Part shown: in pieces, positions 30,442 through 36,070 of the stretch
Layout: every line of letters begins with the position of its first letter
Position numbering within the stretch: position 1 is the stretch's first letter
From: a candidate division WWE3 bacterium
GTDB lineage: Bacteria; Patescibacteriota; WWE3; UBA101185; UBA10185
Reading direction: 5' to 3'
Assembly (NCBI GenBank): GCA_020427865.1
Contig: JAGQNX010000008.1
Span: 1-36,070, forward strand
Length of the DNA stretch: 36,070 bases
Position numbers and translations under genes: made by a program
The notes under the pieces: generated by a model
The model's database searches: none
Seen by the model: only the letters and a program-made list of their open reading frames with translations
What the model was told of the DNA's origin: nothing

Positions 30442-32979
30442 ATGTTTTTGTATTTTTTATTACCAATAATATTCATATGTGTTGCAGTTATATTTGTAAT
30501 TCGTCGTCTACGTGAAGTTGTAGTATTCGAACCTACACATATGCAAAATATTGTAGTGTTAGAAGTACGTGTTCCCAGAGATGATTCAGCTTCTGAGCTG
30601 CGTACCGCACCTTTAGCTGCGGAGCATATGTTTGCTTCTTTGCATGGGTTACTAGTTGAAGACAGCTCTTCTCAAGATCATATCTCCTTTGAAATAGTTT
30701 CTGATGTTAATGGTATTAGGTTCTATATAGCAGCTTCCTCGAACATTGTTGAGTTTGTTAAAAGCCAAATTTATGCACAGTATCCAACTAGCCAGATAAG
30801 TGAAATAGATGACTACACCGCAAATGCACATCTATCCGCTGGTTATGAACTTTCGGATATTGCACTTCAAAAGTCACAAATATTTCCTATAAAAACATTC
30901 CGGGATTTTGAGGTAGACCCACTATCTGCCATTACTTCTGCCTTAGCTCAAGTAAAAGCCGACGAACAAATATGGTTTCAACTTGTAATACGTCCTATTG
31001 CCGATGTGTGGCAACCCGAAGGTCATGACTATGTTAAAGCTACTACTACCGGAGTATCTGCCTCTAAGAAAATAGATTGGAAAACAAGCATTTTAGGGTT
31101 AATAATTCGTGAGATTGCCACTATCTTAGCAAATTTTATCCCAACTTTAATGGGGCGTCCCTTAACTGGTATGCCAGGTGTTTCAAGTGGTGGTCCTAGC
31201 CTTCCTACACTTTCTGCAGGGCAGGAATTAGAGCTAAAAGCTATCGAAAATAAACTTTCAAAGATGGGTTTTGAAGTAAACCTGCGTGTTTTCGCTTCTG
31301 CTTCTGACTCAGACAAAGCTAAAAGCAACATTAGGGCTGTAGGTGCTTCCTTAAGACAATTTTCCACTGCAAATTTAAATGGCTTCACCCTTGTTGCGTC
31401 TGCTAACAAAAAACATTCCCTAACTGAATACACCTCAAGAACGTACGATGTCGAAAAAGGTTTTGTATTATCTATAGAAGAGCTAGCTTCTATATTTCAT
31501 TTGCCTACATCTTCTGTAGAAACACCTAATATTGACTGGGTAAACGCCAAAAACTCCGAACCCCCTCCAAATCTACCTACTAGTGACTGTACTTACATAG
31601 GTTACACATTATTTAGAGACAAGAAAGTTAAGTTTGGTATTAAAAACGGTGATGATAGATTACGTCACATGTATTTAATCGGTAAGTCTGGTACTGGAAA
31701 ATCATCTATGTTTAAAACCATGATTACGCAGGATATTCAAAATGGTTTTGGTGTTGGTGTACTCGATCCTCATGGTGAGCTTATTGAAGATGTATTATCT
31801 TATATTCCAGATCATCGCATAAAAGATGTTATTTTAATTGACCCCTCTGATTTTGAACGTCCTGTAGGTATAAATCTTTTGGAACTAGAAGATCCATCTC
31901 AACGTAATTTAATGGCGTCAGCCCTTGTATCTGCGATTAAGGTACATTTTGATTATTCATGGGGACCTCGTTTAGAATACCTGCTTAATTATGCTATTTT
32001 AACTTTATTAGAAGTTCCTGGGACCACTATGCTTGGTATAACACGTTTATTAACGGATCCAAATTACCAAAACTATATAGTTCATCAAATTAAGGATCCT
32101 GTTGTACGTGAGTTTTGGGAAAAGGAGTATAAGACCTTACGGGGCAATCAAAAATTTATAAGTGAAGCTATTGCTCCAATCCAGAATAAAGTTAATAGAT
32201 TTTTAGCTTCTACCACTATTAGAAATATTCTTGTTCAAAAAAACTCAACTATAGATATTTGGGATGCTATGAATAGTGGGAAAATATTATTAATGAACTT
32301 ATCCAAGGGTAAAGTAGGGGAGGATAATGCCAATTTATTAGGTGCTTTATTGGTTTCTCGTATTCAGTTTATGGCACTACAAAGAGCTAAAATATCTAAC
32401 CCTGCGGACAGAAGACCTTTTTATTTATACGTAGACGAGTTTCAAAATTTTGCTACAGGAAGTTTTGAGTCTATATTATCTGAATCTCGTAAGTACAAGT
32501 TAGGTTTATATTTAACACACCAATATACCTCACAACTACCTCCTGAACTCTTAAGTGCTGTATTTGGTAATGTTGGTACTATCGCAAGTTTTTCTGTTGG
32601 GGCTAGTGATGGTAGAGAATTAGAAACCGAATTTACACCCCATTTTACTGCTGCAGATCTAATTTCTTTAGATAGGTTTCAAATTTATATTAAACTTATG
32701 GTAGATGGTATGACTTCTGTTCCGTTTTCTGGTCGCATATTACTGCCTTGGAAGGATGATGAAGCTCCTGCGCGTAAATATGCCCAGAACCGTGAATTGG
32801 CAATAGAATATAGTAGACGCATGTATGGTAGGGACTATAAAGATATTGAAGAAATTATTTCCAGATGGGTTGCACGCCCTTTTGATAAAGGAATGGCTAT
32901 AGCAAACGAGATTAAATCTAAAAAGAGTAGTTCTTCTGGAGGCTCTGTATCGCTTAATTTAGGAGATTTCAATCAGTAG
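30442..32979 (+). CDS. VirD4/TraD-like membrane-anchored DNA-translocation ATPase (type IV coupling protein family)
   Basis: The 845-aa protein starts with one membrane helix (residues 3-21). An N-terminal domain of about 370 residues is unfamiliar, with repeated alpha/beta text (about 40-190 and 250-340). It is followed by a P-loop ATPase: Walker A GKSGTGK420-SS, LDPHGEL, and Walker B LYVD665-EFQNF, then the TraD-type SRKYKLGLYLTHQYTSQLP and FGNVGTIASFSVGASDGRELE. Conjugative coupling proteins move DNA-protein complexes through type IV channels. No relaxase or other T4SS gene lies nearby, and CPR genomes often carry such stand-alone copies. A tail rich in Ser/Lys follows residue 820. A disordered acidic protein is encoded 23 bases downstream. 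Confidence 0.88.
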   Translation: MFLYFLLPIIFICVAVIFVIRRLREVVVFEPTHMQNIVVLEVRVPRDDSASELRTAPLAAEHMFASLHGLLVEDSSSQDHISFEIVSDVNGIRFYIAASSNIVEFVKSQIYAQYPTSQISEIDDYTANAHLSAGYELSDIALQKSQIFPIKTFRDFEVDPLSAITSALAQVKADEQIWFQLVIRPIADVWQPEGHDYVKATTTGVSASKKIDWKTSILGLIIREIATILANFIPTLMGRPLTGMPGVSSGGPSLPTLSAGQELELKAIENKLSKMGFEVNLRVFASASDSDKAKSNIRAVGASLRQFSTANLNGFTLVASANKKHSLTEYTSRTYDVEKGFVLSIEELASIFHLPTSSVETPNIDWVNAKNSEPPPNLPTSDCTYIGYTLFRDKKVKFGIKNGDDRLRHMYLIGKSGTGKSSMFKTMITQDIQNGFGVGVLDPHGELIEDVLSYIPDHRIKDVILIDPSDFERPVGINLLELEDPSQRNLMASALVSAIKVHFDYSWGPRLEYLLNYAILTLLEVPGTTMLGITRLLTDPNYQNYIVHQIKDPVVREFWEKEYKTLRGNQKFISEAIAPIQNKVNRFLASTTIRNILVQKNSTIDIWDAMNSGKILLMNLSKGKVGEDNANLLGALLVSRIQFMALQRAKISNPADRRPFYLYVDEFQNFATGSFESILSESRKYKLGLYLTHQYTSQLPPELLSAVFGNVGTIASFSVGASDGRELETEFTPHFTAADLISLDRFQIYIKLMVDGMTSVPFSGRILLPWKDDEAPARKYAQNRELAIEYSRRMYGRDYKDIEEIISRWVARPFDKGMAIANEIKSKKSSSSGGSVSLNLGDFNQ

Positions 32980-32981
32980 TT

Positions 32982-32990
32982 TGTTATACT
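32982..32990 (+). promoter_or_regulatory. Extended -10 promoter of the gene at 33003
   Basis: TGT-TATACT matches the extended -10 pattern. It ends 12 bases before the ATG at 33003, so the predicted leader is about five bases. The promoter overlaps the end of the ATPase gene by a few bases, giving the downstream gene its own transcript. Confidence 0.65.
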
Positions 32991-33002
32991 ACTAATGTAC
33001 TT

Positions 33003-34373
33003 ATGGACAATAACAATAATCAATATATTCAAATATCTGCCGACGATTTTAAAAGACTCAATAACTATTTAAGTAATGTTATAGGTAATGCCACTAAGCT
33101 TCAACAAATTCTTTCTACGTTAGAAATGCCTCCTGCAAAGACTAAGATTAAAAAAGAGTCTCCTAAAACCTTAACTGTAAACAATGGCGATATAGGATCT
33201 GTAACCGAAACGCCATTAGTAGAGAAAGTTGAAGAAACTGTTGTAACTCAATCAGAAGAAGCTGCTGGTGAACAGAAAATATACCCAGATGATATTACTA
33301 GTTCGTCGAACTCTGCAGATAGTAGTGATTTGGGTAGTATGTCTATTGAAGCTGATGGCGTTGTCGTTGAAGATTTAGAGGATGTTGCAGCACGTCAACT
33401 AGAACAGGGAAGTTCTAAACTAGGCTTTTTTGATGGTAATCATTTAGTTACAGAAGATAATAAAAAGTTTGTAGTGCCTGCAAATTATTCTGCAAAATCC
33501 AAACTAATATATGGAGACATTTTAGAAATGATAGCTACTCCTGATGGTGACAAAAATAACTTTAAAATAATTAAAAAAATACCAAGAGAAACCGTTACAG
33601 GTATGCTTTCCAAAGATAATACTGATTGGAAACTACTGACTGCTAAAGGGGTTTATAAGCTCTCACCAACTGCGGCATCCTTTATGGAAGCTCAACCCAA
33701 GATGCACGCTTCTGCACTTATACCAAAAGAGAATCCTGCCGCCCCCTTTGCTGCTCTAGATTCCGTAGGTGTGCCTATGACTGCTGAATTGACTGAAGTG
33801 TCCTCAAACATATCAACATCTTCTGATTCTTTAAATTTTGAGAGTGCTGACACAGTTTTAGTACCTGTAGAACCTACCTTAAGTTCTCTTCCGAAGGAAA
33901 GTTATAGCCCCGATTTGCCTGAAAGTAACGCCTTTGTAATCGAAGAGCCTATGTCAGACCCGTTGCCTAATCAATCTTCTTTGCAGCTTGAACAAACCAG
34001 TCATATAGATGATTTAAATGCTTCTTTAGATAAGAGTTTTGCTGATTTAGCCGTAACTCTTGGTAAGTCTAATAATATGAACAGTGGTACTATTTACTTA
34101 TCAAGTTCTGCTATACCATCTATCGAAGAGCCTGAAAAGCGTGAAGTGGCTCCTAGCGTAGCTGAAGTTCCTACAGAAATGGTACCTCAACCCGCATATA
34201 TGCCTCCAACACCCCCGTTGAGACAAGATAACATTGCTATACCTCCTACAGCACAAACCGTTTTAGATGAACCTTTTACAAAAGTTTCTCCTACTAAGGT
34301 AATTTACCCCGAAGCTTCTACCGTTCAGTCTTTAGATGCTAATAAAAACTTTGAAGAGTACGATTTAAGCTAG
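33003..34373 (+). CDS. Acidic, mostly disordered protein with one central folded domain, function unknown
   Basis: I do not recognise a named family. The 456-aa protein begins with a short helical region (about residues 1-45, SADDFKRLNNYLSNVIGNATKLQQIL). A Glu/Ser/Thr-rich linker leads to a compact central domain (about 140-235) with beta-rich text LGFFDGNHLVTEDNKKFVVPANYSAKSKLIYGD. The last 220 residues are Pro/Ser/Glu-rich low-complexity. The central block (an 'FVVPxNYxxKSKL' pattern) resembles conserved hypothetical proteins that I associate with CPR genomes, from memory only. Placement between the VirD4-like ATPase and yebC, with its own promoter, suggests an adaptor or regulator rather than an enzyme. 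Confidence 0.75.
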   Translation: MDNNNNQYIQISADDFKRLNNYLSNVIGNATKLQQILSTLEMPPAKTKIKKESPKTLTVNNGDIGSVTETPLVEKVEETVVTQSEEAAGEQKIYPDDITSSSNSADSSDLGSMSIEADGVVVEDLEDVAARQLEQGSSKLGFFDGNHLVTEDNKKFVVPANYSAKSKLIYGDILEMIATPDGDKNNFKIIKKIPRETVTGMLSKDNTDWKLLTAKGVYKLSPTAASFMEAQPKMHASALIPKENPAAPFAALDSVGVPMTAELTEVSSNISTSSDSLNFESADTVLVPVEPTLSSLPKESYSPDLPESNAFVIEEPMSDPLPNQSSLQLEQTSHIDDLNASLDKSFADLAVTLGKSNNMNSGTIYLSSSAIPSIEEPEKREVAPSVAEVPTEMVPQPAYMPPTPPLRQDNIAIPPTAQTVLDEPFTKVSPTKVIYPEASTVQSLDANKNFEEYDLS

Positions 34374-34386
34374 TCGTTGTGTATTG

Positions 34387-34395
34387 TGCTATTAT
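34387..34395 (+). promoter_or_regulatory. Extended -10 promoter of leaderless yebC
   Basis: TGC-TATTAT ends six bases before the GTG at 34402. The same distance is found for frr, cysS, rpsF and the MBL gene, which supports GTG 34402 as the true start. Confidence 0.78.
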
Positions 34396-34401
34396 GTTCA
34401 T

Positions 34402-34938
34402 GTGGCAGGTCATAATAAGTGGTCAAAAATCAAAAGACAAAAAGCTGTAACTGACAGCAAAAAAGGCAAGACCTTTTCACAGCTAAGTAAAATGATTAGT
34501 TTAGCTGCTAAAAACGGTGGTGGAGATGCTGACGCCAACCCTAGTCTGCGTCTTGCACTTGAAAAAGCTCGGCAAGAAAGATTACCCAAGGAAAATATTC
34601 AAAGAGCAATAAATAGGGGACTGGGTATAGGTAGTGATGCTCCTATAGACGAAGTATTGTATGAAGGTTACGCCCCCAATGGGGTAGCCGTATTAGTAAA
34701 GTGCGCTACCGATAATAGAAACCGCACTGTATCTGAAATTAGATTGATTTTTAACAAAAATAACGGGTCATTAGGTGAGTCTGGTAGTGCTGCTTATGTG
34801 TTTGGTGATACTCCCGAGGAACCCACTTTTTTTATAGATCTAGACGAAGAGTCCTATACCAATGTAGAAGTTTTAATTGAAGCTTTAGAAGAAAATGATG
34901 ATGTTATAGAGGTGTTCCATAATGCAAGGATTTCTTAA
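34402..34938 (+). CDS. yebC: YebC/PmpR family translation or regulatory protein (short form)
   Basis: The product, 178 aa from GTG 34402, begins with the family's hallmark AGHNKWSKIKRQKAVTDSKKGK. GGDADANPSLRLALEKARQERLPKENIQRAINRG and YEGYAPNGVAVLVKCATDNRNRTVSEIR follow. The GTG is preferred over upstream codons (TTG 34384, ATG 34400 in another frame) because the family starts at MAGHNKW and because of the -10 spacing. Usual YebC proteins are about 240 aa; here the last domain is shortened. Family members act in relieving ribosome stalling or in transcription. ruvC, its common neighbour, is not seen; the next gene overlaps by 17 bases. Confidence 0.93.
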   Translation: MAGHNKWSKIKRQKAVTDSKKGKTFSQLSKMISLAAKNGGGDADANPSLRLALEKARQERLPKENIQRAINRGLGIGSDAPIDEVLYEGYAPNGVAVLVKCATDNRNRTVSEIRLIFNKNNGSLGESGSAAYVFGDTPEEPTFFIDLDEESYTNVEVLIEALEENDDVIEVFHNARIS

Positions 34939-35755
34939 TTTTTTTAAAGAGCCCACAATTACAAACGCGTTATTAAGTAAAAAGCATAGATATTTAGTAT
35001 TTTCTGTTGCAGTATTTTCTCTTATATATCTATATAGTGAAGCTGTACTACGTATTTCCATGGGTCTTTCTTTACTTGTAGTTTTGGTTACACTTTTGGG
35101 TTCTATAGCGGTTCAATATCCTAATATAGCAAAGCAAAATATTCCCTACATTTTATTAATGCCTTACCATTTTATTGCTGGTATTTTACTATCTATTCAT
35201 CTATTTCCTAATTTAGCCCTACCAATAAAATTTGTTTTGTTTTTTGCAGTTGGTGTGCTGTCTTATATTTTATCGTTGATGACTAATATCTTTTTAGTAG
35301 TGCATGAAAGACAAAAGCTAGTACCTTTATATAGAGTAGCAAATACTTGGGCTCAAATCTTAGTAGTTATAGTTGCTATCCCTTACTTTACAGGCATATT
35401 TAAGCTTGAATTTAACCCTTTGCTACAAAACTTTATTGTTGCCTTGTCTGGGTTTAGCTTTGTTCTATACATGTTTTGGACACAACGTTATGACCCTGAC
35501 TCTATAGATATATCTTTGGTTGAGCAGGTAGTTGATTCGTTACAAGTAGCCACAGGAATGTTTTTTGCAGGTCTAGCTGTAGCTTTTTTGCCTACAGAGT
35601 CTTTTTTACGGGGTGTATTTGTAGCAGCTGTTTTAATGGCAGGGTACGGGTATATGGAGAGTCACTATAAAAACAGTATTACCCGCAAGCTAGTTGTTCA
35701 ATATAGCTTAATAGTGCTGTTATTTTTGGTAATTTTGTTAATTTCACAAAACTAA
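34922..35755 (+). CDS. Integral membrane protein of unknown function (about 8 helices)
   Basis: I do not recognise this 277-aa protein. After a short basic amphipathic start (MQGFLNFFKEPTITNALLSKKHR) there are about eight hydrophobic helices in two groups, with a charged middle (VVHERQKLVPLYRVANTWAQ) and a short loop containing RYDPDSIDISLVEQVVDSLQVATG. No enzymatic motif is visible. It overlaps yebC by 17 bases, so it is translated with yebC. A membrane protein in this position next to yebC may be lineage-specific to CPR bacteria (inference). Confidence 0.75.
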   Translation: MQGFLNFFKEPTITNALLSKKHRYLVFSVAVFSLIYLYSEAVLRISMGLSLLVVLVTLLGSIAVQYPNIAKQNIPYILLMPYHFIAGILLSIHLFPNLALPIKFVLFFAVGVLSYILSLMTNIFLVVHERQKLVPLYRVANTWAQILVVIVAIPYFTGIFKLEFNPLLQNFIVALSGFSFVLYMFWTQRYDPDSIDISLVEQVVDSLQVATGMFFAGLAVAFLPTESFLRGVFVAAVLMAGYGYMESHYKNSITRKLVVQYSLIVLLFLVILLISQN

Positions 35756-36070
35756 AACATTATTATTTGCTGTGGTTGCAGTAAAAAATGGCTGTGGATA
35801 TCCTAGTGTAGGGTAGTGGAGTGGAGGAGTTTTCTCTCTTAAGCGGCCTATAGTTATTTGTGCTAAATTTGGGTCTTAAAACTATAAGCCTGTAGAATTG
35901 TCATACTTTTAATTTGTAAGATTGTCATAGTATATTTGTCATAATTTTATTTTTGTATAAAGCAATTTTCAAAGTTTATATAAACAGCTAATACGTACAT
36001 ATTAGTGCAAATTGATAAAAGTTAAGTACCGAATTAAGTACCAAAAAGCTAATAATGAAGTCTTAATATA
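35756..36070 (+). other. Non-coding region with direct and inverted repeats at the window end
   Basis: No gene or known RNA is recognised in this 315-base stretch. It contains an imperfect inverted repeat (GGC-x-TATAGTT near 35845-35855 against AACTATA-x-GCC near 35880-35890) and three direct copies of TTGTCATA (35898-35905, 35922-35929, 35936-35943). A palindrome CTAATA-cgtaca-TATTAG (35988-36005) and two copies of TTAAGTACC (36022-36030, 36034-36042) follow. The 5' part (about 35770-35850) is purine-rich, with GTGG/GGAG repeats. Regulatory sites for the next gene or a small RNA are possible; nothing decisive is seen. Confidence 0.4.

Noticed and set aside
34384..34401. Earlier TTG start for yebC
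   Set aside because: It would lie upstream of and inside the -10 element; the family start is MAGHNKW, given by GTG 34402.
35898..35943. Short CRISPR-like array
   Set aside because: Only three 8-base repeats with unequal spacing (24 and 14) and no cas genes.

Overview
The window is AT-rich, gene-dense bacterial DNA (roughly one third G+C by eye) using the standard code; UGA is a stop (ychF ends in TGA). It carries housekeeping genes in familiar neighbourhoods from which members are missing: rpsB-tsf-frr-rseP without pyrH, uppS, cdsA or dxr; dnaX-recR without ybaB; rpsF-ssb-rpsR without rplI; yebC without ruvC. Several proteins are unusually short (EF-Ts 151 aa, YqeY 94 aa, YebC 178 aa, DprA 220 aa). 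There is also a VirD4/TraD-like ATPase without a conjugation module. Together these suggest a Candidate Phyla Radiation (Patescibacteria) genome, perhaps on the Microgenomates/Katanobacteria side because rplI is absent. The phylum is inference; no 16S gene is present.

Layout, plus strand unless stated. 1-3 kb: cell-shape genes mreC (cut by the window edge), mreD and the transpeptidase mrdA. 3-6 kb: dprA and topA. 6-9.2 kb: rpsB with a structured leader, tsf, a strong terminator, frr and rseP. 9.3-10.6 kb: rpsU, yqeY, ybeY, pth. 10.7-16.7 kb: dnaX, recR, cysS, ychF, rpsF, ssb, rpsR. 16.8-19.2 kb: two exported proteases, ctpA and an htrA/degP homologue. 19.2-23.4 kb, minus strand: hisS behind a complete T-box leader, then an EamA transporter, rpmE and prfA. 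23.5-25.5 kb: a metallo-beta-lactamase-fold protein and dnaB. 25.6-29.2 kb: tRNA-Leu(CAA), efp, a fused Lgt-like/DksA-zinc-finger protein, an LspA-like protein, an unknown membrane protein and an RluD-type pseudouridine synthase. 29.3-35.8 kb: an LCP-like/LytR_C protein, the VirD4-like ATPase, a largely disordered acidic protein, yebC and an unknown membrane protein. The last 315 bases are non-coding and rich in short repeats.

Three things stand out. (1) hisS on the minus strand is preceded by a histidine T-box riboswitch that can be read base by base: CAC specifier, distal Stem I loop, UGGG bulge matching the C73 of tRNA-His, and mutually exclusive antiterminator and 23-bp terminator helices. 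(2) Many genes appear to be leaderless: frr, cysS, rpsF, the MBL gene and yebC each have an extended -10 box (TGnTAnnnT) ending exactly six bases before the start codon, while tsf, rpsB, ssb and rpsU have Shine-Dalgarno sites. (3) A Lgt-fold membrane domain that lacks key Lgt catalytic residues is fused to a DksA/TraR C4 zinc finger and sits in front of a divergent LspA and RluD. This echoes the Bacillus ylyA-lspA-ylyB order and suggests a membrane-tethered RNA-polymerase-type zinc-finger protein.
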